Assembly (NCBI GenBank): GCA_964482235.1
Contig: CAYZWU010000002.1
Coordinates: forward strand, 1-64,000
Length of the DNA stretch: 64,000 nucleotides
Direction of reading: 5' to 3'
Source of the DNA: CAYZWU01 sp964482235
Lineage (GTDB): Bacteria; Planctomycetota; B15-G4; CAYZWU01
The position numbers and the translations under genes were made by a program. This document shows, in pieces, positions 43,226 to 52,700 of the stretch. Position 1 is the first letter of the stretch. Every line of letters starts with the position of its first letter. The notes beneath the pieces were generated by a model that did no database searches, had not been told where the DNA came from, and saw only the letters and a program-made list of their open reading frames with translations.

Positions 43226-44335
43226 ATGGTTCTCTACTCAATCCGGAACGGCACAGGAATGTTCCAGAAGATAGTCAAGACAACCGATTCCGCGAATCCG
43301 TGCACCTGTTGCCAGGAAGGGGGTCGCGACCTCGACGAGATCCCGCGGGTGGATTCCTTCTTGACCCGTTCCGACCGTCTGGGGGCCTGGAAGGCGCGGT
43401 GGGGAATCAACCGCATGAATTATCGCGTGGATCCCGGGATCCATGCCCTGGGAGATCCGGGACCGGACTCGCCGATCCTGGTGTCCGCCAACTACAAGAT
43501 GAGCTTCGATCGCCTCCGATCGAGCCTCCCGGGCCGAAGCGCCTGGATCCTTGTTCTCGACTCGAAGGGGATAAACGTCTGGTGCGCCGCCGGCAAGGGG
43601 ACCTTCGGAACGGAGGAGATCGTCCGGAGCGTCGCGGTCGCCTCCCTCGCCGATCTCGTCACCCACAGGACGCTCATCGTCCCCCAGCTGGGGGCACCGG
43701 GAGTGAACGCCCAGGAGGTGAAGAGAAGGAGCGGCTTCAAGGTGAAATATGGTCCCGTGCGGGCCGAGGACCTCCCCGATTTTCTCGATGCCGGACTCGA
43801 GGCCGCGCCTGCCACGAGGCTTGTCCGATTCCCTTTGCGCGACAGGATGGCTCTCGTCCCCTTCGAGATCGTCGACTCCCTGAAGCACGTTCTTGTCGCT
43901 ATCCTGGTTCTTCTTGTCCTCGCCGGCCTGGGCGAGGGAGGCTACAAGGCGGGACGGATCGTGTCCGCCGGGATTCCTTTTGCGGCCATCATCGTCGGAT
44001 GCTGGTTGGCCGGCACCGTCGCGACACCGGTCCTGCTGCCCTGGCTGCCGGGGCGCGCCTTCTCCCTCAAGGGGGCCTGTGCCGGGCTGGTCTTTCTTCC
44101 CCTGGCTCTCTGGATATCCTGGATGCAGGCCGGGCAGGATGCCGGGCTGAGCATCCTGGCTCCCTGGATCCTGATCGTGCCCGCAGCGACGAGTTACCTC
44201 GGACTGAAATTTACCGGAGCAACGACGTTCACGTCGCTTTCCGGAGTGCTGAAGGAAATGCGTGTCGCCATCCCCCTGCAGGTTCTGGCCATCGCAGCGG
44301 GCCTGGCTGTTCTCGTGATCGATTCGGTTGCCTGA
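43226..44335 (+). CDS. hgcA: Mercury methylation corrinoid protein HgcA
   Basis: A 369-residue membrane corrinoid protein that passes a methyl group to Hg(II). The signature cap-helix motif N-V-W-C-A-A-G-K is complete at residues 117-124, with cobalt-coordinating Cys120 (codon 43583-43585). Around it the globular domain is typical: WGINRMNYRVDPGIHALGDPGPDSPILVSANYKMSFDRLR, LVTHRTLIVPQLGAPGVNAQEVKRRSGFKVKYGPVRAEDLPDFL. About five transmembrane helices follow from about residue 215 (HVLVAILVLLVLAGLG ... LQVLAIAAGLAVLVI). The N-terminus has an unusual CTCC cluster (26-29). Length is close to known HgcA. ATG 43226 has no good ribosome site; ATG 43259 is possible. hgcB follows after 11 nt. Confidence 0.97.
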   Translation: MVLYSIRNGTGMFQKIVKTTDSANPCTCCQEGGRDLDEIPRVDSFLTRSDRLGAWKARWGINRMNYRVDPGIHALGDPGPDSPILVSANYKMSFDRLRSSLPGRSAWILVLDSKGINVWCAAGKGTFGTEEIVRSVAVASLADLVTHRTLIVPQLGAPGVNAQEVKRRSGFKVKYGPVRAEDLPDFLDAGLEAAPATRLVRFPLRDRMALVPFEIVDSLKHVLVAILVLLVLAGLGEGGYKAGRIVSAGIPFAAIIVGCWLAGTVATPVLLPWLPGRAFSLKGACAGLVFLPLALWISWMQAGQDAGLSILAPWILIVPAATSYLGLKFTGATTFTSLSGVLKEMRVAIPLQVLAIAAGLAVLVIDSVA

Positions 44336-44346
44336 CCGGGAGAAAG

Positions 44347-44649
44347 ATGTTCGTTTATCTGCGCAACGTGGTGACCCTGGAGCTCGACAGCCGGGACTGC
44401 ATCGGCTGCGGACAGTGCATCGAGGTCTGCCCGCGGGCCGTTCTTGCCGCGGAGGACAAGAAAGTCCGCATCAGGGACCGCGATGCCTGCATCGAGTGCG
44501 GCGCCTGTGCCATGAACTGCCCCTCGGGGGCGGTCAGGGTCCGGTCCGGAGTCGGATGCGCATCCGGTATCATCGCGGGGTTCCTGCGAGGCACGGAGCC
44601 GGTCTGCGGCTGCGACGCGGAATCCGGGTCCGGCTGCTGCGATAGTTGA
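44347..44649 (+). CDS. hgcB: Mercury methylation ferredoxin HgcB
   Basis: A 100-residue 2[4Fe-4S] ferredoxin that reduces the HgcA corrinoid. Both cluster motifs are complete: CIGCGQCIEVCP (18-29) and CIECGACAMNCP (48-59), the second with the E-C-G-A-C form typical of HgcB. The conserved extra cysteine is Cys71 in SGVGCASGI, and the C-terminus ends with the Cys pair CCDS plus CGC upstream, thought to handle Hg(II). GGGAGAAAG precedes the ATG directly. It is 11 nt behind hgcA and surely co-transcribed. All residues known to be needed are present. Confidence 0.97.
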   Translation: MFVYLRNVVTLELDSRDCIGCGQCIEVCPRAVLAAEDKKVRIRDRDACIECGACAMNCPSGAVRVRSGVGCASGIIAGFLRGTEPVCGCDAESGSGCCDS

Positions 44650-44737
44650 ATACGATGGTAGAAAACGAGGCACTCTTCCCTGCCGTTATGCCGGGAGCCG
44701 TGACGCTCCGGCAGGAAACGAGGAAAGGAGCGAAGCC

Positions 44738-45745
44738 ATGAATGCTGTTCTTGTTTCCCTTTTGTTTCTGGTTCTCTTCACTTCTGGAATAACACAGTCC
44801 TTTGCCGGGAGCTTGCCCGATCCCGCTGCCCTTCCAGGGGAAGAGGAGGAAAAAACCGCACTCCTCTTCGAGGACCGCAAGAAGCTCGAGGTCGAGCAGT
44901 TCAAGGGCAAGGTGCTGGTCCTGGAGCTCGCCGCGGTGGGATGCCATCTCTCGGGCGAGGTCTACGAGGCCCTGCTGGAGCTTCGCGACGAGTATCCCGA
45001 CACGGTGGAGTTCGTGCGCGTCGACCACGGCCAGAGCGTGGAGAAGTCGCGCGCCTATTACAGGAAGCATCCGCCCAACATCCACGTGATCGGCGATCCC
45101 ACCGGCAGGATCGGGAAGTCGTTCCCGTCGCAGGCTTTTCCAACGCTCTACCTCTTCGGGAAGTGGGGCAGGATGCGTTTCATGGGAGGCTACGATCCCG
45201 CCGCGTTCCGGTCCATGCTCAACAAGGTTGCCGTGGAGAAGAAGATCAACGAGAAGAACTTCTTCCTGAAGCGGAACCTGGACAAGGGAGACCTCCTGCC
45301 AATCTTCACGCTTCCCGATCTTGCGGGGAAGAAGGTGGCGCTCGAGAAGTTCAGGAAGGACAGCAAGGCTCTGGTCCTGGTCTTTTCCGGGACAAGCTGT
45401 CCCATCTCTCGCAAGGCCGTTGTCCAGCTCGGGGTTCTGGCGAGGAAGAAGGGATACGAGGAAATGTCGATCCTCGTGGTCAACCTCGGTGAGGGCGGCA
45501 AGGCGACGGCCAAGGTCTACCAGCCGATGAATCTACCCTTCCCCGTCCTGGTGGACCGGAAGGAGACGCTCGTGAAGCCCTTCGGCATCGAATCCGTCCC
45601 CACGATATTCGTGGCCGGGAAGCACGGCCAGGTGGCTCTTCGCTCCCTCTGGAACTACGAGGCTGTCAAGCAGGAGGTGGACATCCTTCTGGGAAAGATC
45701 AAGCCCGGGGACAGGAAGAAGATCCAGCAGAAGGGCTCCGGGTGA
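44738..45745 (+). CDS. Exported protein with two tandem thioredoxin-like domains
   Basis: A 335-residue protein with signal peptide (MNAVLVSLLFLVLFTSGITQSFA) and GGAAAGGAG in front of the ATG. Domain 1 (about 40-165): KVLVLELAAVGCHLSGEVYEALLEL ... QAFPTLYLFGKWGRM; the active site is reduced to a single Cys (GCHLS). Domain 2 (about 185-320): ALVLVFSGTSCPISRKAVVQL ... IESVPTIFVAGKHGQV, again a lone Cys (CxxS). Both cis-prolines are kept, so two CxxS-like folds suggest disulfide isomerase, scaffold or metal/thiol handling rather than simple reduction. It lies 88 bp after hgcB and 36 bp before a MarR gene, in the same direction, so it may work with HgcAB. Confidence 0.8.
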   Translation: MNAVLVSLLFLVLFTSGITQSFAGSLPDPAALPGEEEEKTALLFEDRKKLEVEQFKGKVLVLELAAVGCHLSGEVYEALLELRDEYPDTVEFVRVDHGQSVEKSRAYYRKHPPNIHVIGDPTGRIGKSFPSQAFPTLYLFGKWGRMRFMGGYDPAAFRSMLNKVAVEKKINEKNFFLKRNLDKGDLLPIFTLPDLAGKKVALEKFRKDSKALVLVFSGTSCPISRKAVVQLGVLARKKGYEEMSILVVNLGEGGKATAKVYQPMNLPFPVLVDRKETLVKPFGIESVPTIFVAGKHGQVALRSLWNYEAVKQEVDILLGKIKPGDRKKIQQKGSG

Positions 45746-45759
45746 CGGCGCTGACATCG

Positions 45760-45778
45760 AACCCCCGAGGCGGGGGTT
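45760..45778 (+). promoter_or_regulatory. GC-rich hairpin covering the marR translation start region
   Basis: AACCCCC (45760-45766) pairs with GGGGGTT (45772-45778) around loop GAGGC. The 3' arm is exactly where the ribosome site of the MarR gene (ATG 45782) should be, so the hairpin would hide it or act as an attenuator after the thioredoxin gene. There is no following T-run. Confidence 0.5.
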
Positions 45779-45781
45779 GTC

Positions 45782-46342
45782 ATGAGAGGAAAAACGATCA
45801 GACCTTCAGGAAAGAAAAGGACGTCCGGCAAGGGAAGCGCGAAGTCGCTTCGGAAGGATGCCGTTGAGCTTCATCGCGCTCTGAGCGATCTCGTCAGGAT
45901 CTACCAGTTCCGTGACAGGACGCAGATCTGCTACCACGACGTGTCCGTCACGCAGTGCTACGCCATCAGCACGCTCGCCGATCAGGAATCCATGCCGCTG
46001 GGCAGGCTCGCTTCGGCGCTTTTTCTGGACAAGAGCACGGCAAGCCGGATGGTCGATGCCCTCGAAGGAAAAGGCTACATCCGCCGCGGCCCCGATCCGA
46101 ATGACGGCAGGGCTTTGCGGATCGAGCTCACGGCCGAGGGCATCGAGCTTCATTCACGGATCGAGAAGAGCCTCGTGGATGGATTGAAGGAGATGCTCGA
46201 CGATTTCGAGCCTGCCGCGCGCCGGGTTTCCATCGACATCATCGCCAGGCTGGCATGCGCTGCGGCGGCGAGGTTCTCCTGCGGTCAGCCTTCGAAGGCC
46301 GACCGCGCGAAACGGATCAAGGCCGGTCCGCGAGACTCCTGA
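45782..46342 (+). CDS. MarR-family transcriptional regulator
   Basis: A 186-residue winged-helix regulator. After a basic N-terminal tail (MRGKTIRPSGKKRTSGKG), helix 1 leads to QICYHDVSVTQCYAISTLAD, then the recognition region MPLGRLASALFLDKSTASRMVDALEGKGYIRRGPDPNDGRALRIELTAEG with the MarR wing (DGRA). Cys residues in ICYHDVSVTQC and in LACAAAARFSC could sense thiols or metals; that is inference. It is the last gene of the series hgcA-hgcB-thioredoxin-marR and may bind the palindrome at 43181. Its 3' end overlaps the convergent glycosyltransferase gene by 26 bp. Confidence 0.88.
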   Translation: MRGKTIRPSGKKRTSGKGSAKSLRKDAVELHRALSDLVRIYQFRDRTQICYHDVSVTQCYAISTLADQESMPLGRLASALFLDKSTASRMVDALEGKGYIRRGPDPNDGRALRIELTAEGIELHSRIEKSLVDGLKEMLDDFEPAARRVSIDIIARLACAAAARFSCGQPSKADRAKRIKAGPRDS

Positions 46343-48224
46343 TCCTCAGCTCGCGCTCGAGCGCCTCGGCTTTCCGGACCTGGGCCTGGCTCCGGTAGAA
46401 GCCGGCCAGCATCTGGAGAAGCCAGGGGGCGCGTTCGCCCTTGGCGAGAGCTTCCTGGAACGCCCTGTCAGCCTCGCTCGAGGCGCCGCGCATCCAGAGC
46501 GCCATGCCCAGGCTCACATCGGCAAGGGGGAGCTTGCCATCGATCTCGCCGGCGCGGCGGGCCATGCTCTCGGCCTGGGCCCGCTCGTTGAACGGCGGCG
46601 GAAGCCGGGCCGCGAAGGACGACGGCGAGTTGGCAAGAAAGATGGCGGCGCGCGAGAGGGCGGTGGGATCGTCGGGCGCGATCTCCAGGGCTTTCCGGTA
46701 TAGCTCCCAGGCACCGGCGTAGTCGCGCAGGACCTCCCGCAGGCCGGCCAGGGTGTGGCAGCAGTGAATGGACGAGGGATCGGCCAGGATGGACTTCTCG
46801 TACGATTCGCACGCCTCTTCGATCTGTCCCGTCCTGGTGAACGCCTTCCCCTGAAGGGCGAAGCCGCCGCCGAGCTGCTGCGCGGCTACCTGTCCCGGCG
46901 GCAGAAGGGCCACGGCTCCCACGATCACGGCGGGCAGGGCGACGGCAAGGATCGCCCCGGTTCGCTTCTCCCTCACCGCGGCGGCGAGCCGGGCGACGGC
47001 GTCCGCTCCCAGGATGGCCAGGACCGGCACGACAGGCAGGCGGAACCGCGAGTAGGTGAAGAAGGTCCACGTGGAAAGAAGCACCGCGGCCAGCACGAGC
47101 AGCAGGGGAACGCGCGATAGCTCCCGATCGCCTCTTCCGCCTCGCGACAGGGCACCGGCCAGGCCGAGGGCGGCCAGCAGGCTGAAGGGCACGAGGAAGA
47201 GGTGGAGGATGTTCACGATCTCCTTCTCCGCGGCGTAGGAGTAGTTGATCCCGTACTCGAACTCGGACAGGAGGGCCTTCACCTTCCTGATCTGCAGCCA
47301 GGCCCAGGAAAGCGGATCCGATCCGATCTCGCGAGCTCCTTTCCCGAACCAGAACCGCTCCACCTGCCCGAGGCTTTCGTGGGGCGAGCCGGTTTCCTCC
47401 TCGAAGACGCGGGCCGCCGCCCCGGCCATCTGCGAGGGATCGGCCACACCCTCGAAGCTTTCGGTGAAGGAGACCTCGGCGCCGGCTCGGTTGCCGAGAT
47501 AGAAGTTGAGGCCGCCGCCCGTGCAGACCGGCACGGTGCCGTCGCCCGCCGCCATGTTGTGCACCGCGGCAGGAGCGATTCCCAGGATCAGTCCGAGAGC
47601 CAGGGCGGCCGCCGCCTTCACCGATCCGGGGGAGAGCCTGACGGCGAGCCAGAGCACGACGAGAAGGGGGAGGAAGATCATGTTGGGCCTGTCGAGCACG
47701 AGGAGGCCGCCTGTCAATCCGGCCGGCAGGAACCAGATTGTTCGCGATCGTGCCAGGGCCGCTGCCAGTAGGTTCAGGAAGAGGAGGATCAGGAGGAGGG
47801 AGAGCGACGCGGGCAGAAGCTTCAGCTCGAAGAAGGCCAAAGGCCCGTAGAAGGCGCAGAGTGCCGTGGCCAGAAGAGCGTGGCTCCTGTCGAGATAGTA
47901 GCGCGCCAGCCGGTAAAGCAGCAGGAGCCCGACAAGGCCGAGAATCGACTGCACCACGGCCACGGCCATGGGATCGGCGCCATGGATCCTGTAGATCAGG
48001 GCGGCGAAGTAGGCGAAGAAGGGCGGCCGGGAGAACGGCTCCTCCTGCAGGAATCCTCCCGCCGCGATCTTCTGTGCCGTCTCATGATGGATTGCCGCGT
48101 CGACGACGGGGTATTCAGCCAGCGGAGAGACGGTGCCGTACTGGATCAGCAGAAGAAGCCTGAGCAGGGCCGCCGCCGTGATCACGGCCAGGAGGCCCCA
48201 CTGTCTGGTCTGCTTGCTTTCCAT
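46317..48224 (-). CDS. GT39/PMT-like membrane glycosyltransferase with TPR tail
   Basis: A 635-residue multi-pass inner-membrane protein. About ten hydrophobic helices span 1-425. The first periplasmic loop has YPVVDAAIHHETAQKIAAGGFLQEEPFSRPPFFAYFAALIYRI, with the acidic pattern and S-R-P-P typical of lipid-linked-sugar-dependent (GT39/ArnT-like) enzymes. Residues about 430-635 carry TPR-like repeats (LQGKAFTRTGQIEEACESYEKSILADPSS, DYAGAWELYRKALEIAPDDPT). Sugar and acceptor are unknown. It is 6 bp upstream-to-downstream of mltA in the same direction, so the two form an operon concerned with the envelope. Confidence 0.82.
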   Translation of the reverse strand: MESKQTRQWGLLAVITAAALLRLLLLIQYGTVSPLAEYPVVDAAIHHETAQKIAAGGFLQEEPFSRPPFFAYFAALIYRIHGADPMAVAVVQSILGLVGLLLLYRLARYYLDRSHALLATALCAFYGPLAFFELKLLPASLSLLLILLFLNLLAAALARSRTIWFLPAGLTGGLLVLDRPNMIFLPLLVVLWLAVRLSPGSVKAAAALALGLILGIAPAAVHNMAAGDGTVPVCTGGGLNFYLGNRAGAEVSFTESFEGVADPSQMAGAAARVFEEETGSPHESLGQVERFWFGKGAREIGSDPLSWAWLQIRKVKALLSEFEYGINYSYAAEKEIVNILHLFLVPFSLLAALGLAGALSRGGRGDRELSRVPLLLVLAAVLLSTWTFFTYSRFRLPVVPVLAILGADAVARLAAAVREKRTGAILAVALPAVIVGAVALLPPGQVAAQQLGGGFALQGKAFTRTGQIEEACESYEKSILADPSSIHCCHTLAGLREVLRDYAGAWELYRKALEIAPDDPTALSRAAIFLANSPSSFAARLPPPFNERAQAESMARRAGEIDGKLPLADVSLGMALWMRGASSEADRAFQEALAKGERAPWLLQMLAGFYRSQAQVRKAEALERELRIRSLADRP

Positions 48225-48230
48225 GGTCGA

Positions 48231-49499
48231 TCAGTCGAGAAACCGCTCCCGGACAAAGAGGTAGTAGAGCTTGCCCTCGTGACGCGTCCTGCCGGCCAGG
48301 GCCTCGGCTTCCGCCCCCGTTCCGAGAAAGACATCGACACGGCCGGGAGAGCGGATGGCGCTCCCCGTGTCCTGGTCGAGGGCGAATCCGGCGTAGGGGC
48401 CGTAGGAGATCCTGCCGCTGCCGCTGCGCTTCGGCAGCAGCGTGTCGATGAAGGTCACCGACGCCCGCGGAAAGATGCTCTTGTCCGTGGCGATCGTGTG
48501 GTAGGGCGTGACCTCGGTGTTGAGCGATCCGTACGGACCGCCCTGGTTCTCGGTGAAGAAGATGTACCGCTCGTTCTCCTGGGTGTAGCGGGCGATCTCG
48601 TCGGGATGGGCCGCGAAGTATCGCCTGATGCCCTCGAGGGAGACTTCCGACGCCTTCATCTTGTTGTCGCGGATCAGGGACTGGCTCAGCCTGCCGTACT
48701 CCTTGCCGTTGTTGCCCGCGTAGCCGATCTTCATGAGCGAGCCGTCGGGCAGGTAGAGCGACGCCGATCCCTGGACATGGATCACGTAGACATCGAAGGG
48801 ATCCTTCAGCCACGCCAGCTCGATGTTCCGGCCCTCGAGGCAGCCCGTCGTCTCGATCTCCTTCCGGGTGTAGTACGGGACGATCGTGCCCGAAGCGGTT
48901 CGCCGCCCCAGGACCTTTCCATCAGCCTCCTTCACCAGGTCGTCGGGAAGCCTGTAGAGAGGGTAGCGGAAGGTCGAGGTCCGGGTCCGGCTGGCAGAGA
49001 CCACGGGTTCGTGGTATCCGGTGAAGAGCACGGTGCCCACCTTGTCGCAGCCCACGGACATGTAGACGTCGAACTCGTCCTTGATCCTTTGCGTGAACTC
49101 CCTCGCGGACGACGATCTCACCAGGACATCGCGAAAGGCCTCGATGCTGTTGCGAGCCCGGGCATGGGAGATCCCCTCGACGGGAAAGTGGGTCTTCGCC
49201 GAGGGCTTGGCCATGTAGGCGAGCGATTCGTCCACAGCCTCGAGAAGAGCGCCGCGGCTCTGATACCCCGACTCGAAATCGGGGTAGTCGGGGAGAGCCA
49301 CGCGCATGAGGGCGTTCTCGCCTGGCTCCAGCTGGCGGGCATAGTTTTTCGGGGCCGGCTCGGGCGGCGCGGGCAGAGGTTCGGGTTCCGGTTCAGGAGC
49401 CCTGCAGGCTCCGAGAAGGAGGACGGTCAGGACGAGGGGCAGCGCGATGGCGGCCCGGCCGCGAAACAGGTTCGAGGAGGCTGCGGATCGGGTCATCAT
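48231..49499 (-). CDS. mltA: Membrane-bound lytic murein transglycosylase A
   Basis: A 422-residue lipoprotein that cleaves peptidoglycan glycan strands. The lipobox is LTVLLLGAC (Cys about 32), followed by a Pro/Glu-rich tether (PEPEPEPLPAPPEP). The MltA domain spans about 145-320 (LFTGYHEPVVSASR, YPLYRLPDDLV, YYTRKEIETTGCLEGRNIELAWLKDPFDVYVIHVQGSASLYLPDG). The 3D domain follows (about 325-415) with catalytic Asp region YGPYAGFALDQDTGSAIRSPGRVDVFLGTGAEAE. AAGGAAGA precedes tandem ATGs. It is upstream of the glycosyltransferase gene, 6 bp apart. Confidence 0.95.
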   Translation of the reverse strand: MMTRSAASSNLFRGRAAIALPLVLTVLLLGACRAPEPEPEPLPAPPEPAPKNYARQLEPGENALMRVALPDYPDFESGYQSRGALLEAVDESLAYMAKPSAKTHFPVEGISHARARNSIEAFRDVLVRSSSAREFTQRIKDEFDVYMSVGCDKVGTVLFTGYHEPVVSASRTRTSTFRYPLYRLPDDLVKEADGKVLGRRTASGTIVPYYTRKEIETTGCLEGRNIELAWLKDPFDVYVIHVQGSASLYLPDGSLMKIGYAGNNGKEYGRLSQSLIRDNKMKASEVSLEGIRRYFAAHPDEIARYTQENERYIFFTENQGGPYGSLNTEVTPYHTIATDKSIFPRASVTFIDTLLPKRSGSGRISYGPYAGFALDQDTGSAIRSPGRVDVFLGTGAEAEALAGRTRHEGKLYYLFVRERFLD

Positions 49500-49723
49500 T
49501 CTTCCTTGTTCTTGATTACTTCGTGACGAAAACTCTGTCGGAGGCGATGGGGAGGAACCGCCTGGGAAGGAAGATTATATCATCTGGCCGGGCAGGGGGA
49601 AAAGCGGCATTCGGCGGTCTATTAATACCTGGTGCGGCGGGAACGGCATGCTAGTCTTGACAACAGGATCGAGTTCGCTTTTCCTGTGCGATGTCGAACT
49701 CCTCCGGTGCAGCAGGTGAACAG

Positions 49724-52700
49724 ATGAAACCGCACGATTTCGAAATCCTGATCCTCGACGGCGCCTGCGGGAGCAATCTCCAGACCGCCGACATCCCCGC
49801 CTCGGCGTGGGGGGCGAACGAGGGCTGCAACGAGTACCTCAACATCTCGGCTCCCGAGGTGGTCGTTGCCCTGCACCAGTCGTTTCTCGATGCCGGGGCG
49901 CGGGTGATCGAGACCAACACCTTCGGCGGCAGCCGGATCGTTCTCGAGGAGTACGGTCTGGCCGGCGAGACGGCGCGGATCAACGCCGCGGCTGTGGAGA
50001 ACGCGCGCCGGGCGATCGGGAACAGGAAGGACGCCTTCGTGGCCGGCTCCGTCGGTCCCACCACCAGGCTGCCTGGCCTGGGGCAGATCGCGCCCGGCAT
50101 TCTCCGCGACGTCTTTCGCGAGCAGGTGCGCGCCCTCGTCGAGGCCGGCGCGGATCTCGTCTGCCTGGAAACCTGCCAGGATCTCCTGCAGGCCAGGATG
50201 GCGCTGGTGGGCTGCTTCGAGGCGCTCGAGGAGGCGGGCCGCGACGTGCCGGTGCTGGTCTCGATCACGATCGAGAGCACGGGCACCATGCTGACCGGCG
50301 CCGACATCGCGGCCGCCGCGGCGGCGGTCGAGCCCTTCGACGTCTTCTCGCTCGGACTGAACTGCGCCACCGGGCCGGAGCTCATGCTCTCCCACCTCCG
50401 GTTCCTCTCCCGGAACTGGCCGGGCAGGATCTCCTGCGTTCCCAACGCGGGTATCCCGGAGATCAAGGAGGGGAAGGGGGTCTACCCTCTTTCTCCCGAC
50501 GAGTTCGCGGCGCGGATGAAAGCCTTCGTGGAAGAGGAGGGCGTGAGCATCGTGGGAGGCTGCTGCGGTACCACGCCGGAGCACATCCGCTGCCTCGCCC
50601 AGGCTCTCGAAGGCGCAAGGCCGGCCGTGCGAAAACCCGAATGGAAGCCGTCCCTCTCGAGCGGCTACCAGGCGGTGGAGATCCGGCAGGAGATCCCGCC
50701 CCTCCTGATCGGCGAGCGGGCCAATGCCAACGGTTCGAAGAAGTTCAGGAAGCTTTTGCTTCGCGACGACTTCGAGGCAGCGGTGAAGGTGGGGGTGGAC
50801 CAGGAGAAGAAGGGGGCCCACGCCGTGGACCTCTGCACCGCCTACGCGGGCCGCGACGAGATGGCCGACCTCACCGCCCTGACCGGGCTGTTCGCCGGAT
50901 CGGTCAAGGCGCCCCTGGTCATCGACTCCACCACGCCCGACTGCATCGAGGCCTGCCTCGAGCTCTATCCGGGCCGCTGCGTCATCAACTCGATCAACCT
51001 GGAGGACGGGGGAAAAACCCTGGAGCGGATCTGCCGCCTGGCCGGGAAGCACGGCGCCGCGGTGGTGGCCCTGACGATCAACGAGGACGGCATGGCCAGG
51101 ACCGCCGACGAGAAGGTGGCCACGGCCCGGGCGATCCTGGACCTGGCCGTGGGGCGCTACGGCCTCAGGCCCTCCGACCTCCTGATCGATCCCCTCACCT
51201 TCACGATCGGCTCGGGAGACGCCGACCTCGTCGATGCGGGCAAGGAGACGCTCGAGGCGCTCCGGCGGATCAAGGAGGAGCTGCCCGGCGTCTTCACCCT
51301 GCTCGGAGTGAGCAACATCTCCTTCGGTCTGGAGAAGCGGTCGCGCCAGTTCCTGAACTCGGTCTTTCTCCACGAGGCGGTGGCGGCCGGGCTCGATGCG
51401 GCCATCATCGATGCCGGCAAGGTGGTTCCCTTCTCGCGGATTCCCGAGGAGGACCGCGAGATCTGCCTCGACCTGATCCACAACCGCGCCGTCGAGGAGG
51501 GGAAGACGCCGCTGTTGCGGTTCATCGACTATTTTGCCGGGCAGACAGGCGACGACGGGTTGGCTGCCGAGGAGGGCGGCGAGGACGAAGCGATTCCCGA
51601 GCAGGCCCTGACCGAGAAGGTTGTGGCCGGCGATCGCGACGGCGTGGACGACATCCTGGCGATCCTGCTGCAGCGCAGGACGGCAGCCTCGATCATCAAC
51701 GAGATCCTGGTGCCGGCCATGCGGCACGTGGGCGAGATGTTCGGGCGCGGCGAGATGCTGCTTCCCTTCGTGCTGCAGTCGGCCGAAGTGATGAAGAGAA
51801 GCGTGAATGCCCTCGAGCCGTTCCTCGAGAAGACGAGCGACGACACGCGGAGCACGGTGCTCCTCGCCACGGTCCAGGGCGACGTGCACGACATCGGCAA
51901 GAACCTGGTGGACATCATCCTCTCGAACAACGGCTACGAGGTGAAGAACCTGGGCATCAAGGTGCCGGCCGAGACGATCATCGAGAAGGCGAAGGAGGAG
52001 AAGGCCGACGTCATCGGGCTCAGCGGCCTTCTCGTCAAGTCGGCCCTGGTGATGCAGGAGAACATGGCCCAGTTCCAGGCGGCCGGCCTGAAGATCCCGG
52101 TCCTCTTGGGTGGCGCCGCGTTGACGACCCGGTTCGTGGCTGAGAGCTGCGTGCCGCCCTACGAGTCGCCGGTCGTCTACTGCGCCGACGCCTTCGCCGG
52201 TCTCGAGGCGATGCGGCGGTTCGAGGCCGGGACGCTCGAGTCGACCAGGACGGCGGCGGGCAAGGGGCGCGCGAAGAGGAAGCCCGGCCCGAGGGACCGC
52301 TCGATCGCCCGCGACGATCCGGTCCCCAAGCCGCCCTTTCTCGGCGCTCGATGGGTCGAGGAGATCGATCCCTCTCTCCTCTTCCCCTTCATCAACGAGC
52401 AGGCTCTCTTCCGAGGGCGGTGGGGGTACAGGCGCGGCAAGATGTCGGCCGACGAGTACAGGGATCTGATCGAGGGGAAGGTCCGGCCCCTCTACGAGAA
52501 GCTGAAGGGCAGGATGATCGAGCACGGGCTCGTGCGGCCGAAGGTGGCCTACGGCTACTTTCCCTGCCGGTCCGAGGGCGACGTTCTCCAGGTGGAGCAT
52601 GATGGGCGCGAGCTCGCCTTCCCCTTTCCCCGCCAGGCGGAGCCGCCGAACCTCTGCATCGCCGACTTCTTCAAGACCCGCGAGGAGGGGGGCGACGTGG

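Noticed and set aside
49500..49723. Possible cobalamin or SAM riboswitch before metH
   Set aside because: Only 223 nt long, with no recognisable B12-box or SAM core; a TTGACA at 49657 has no good -10 partner.
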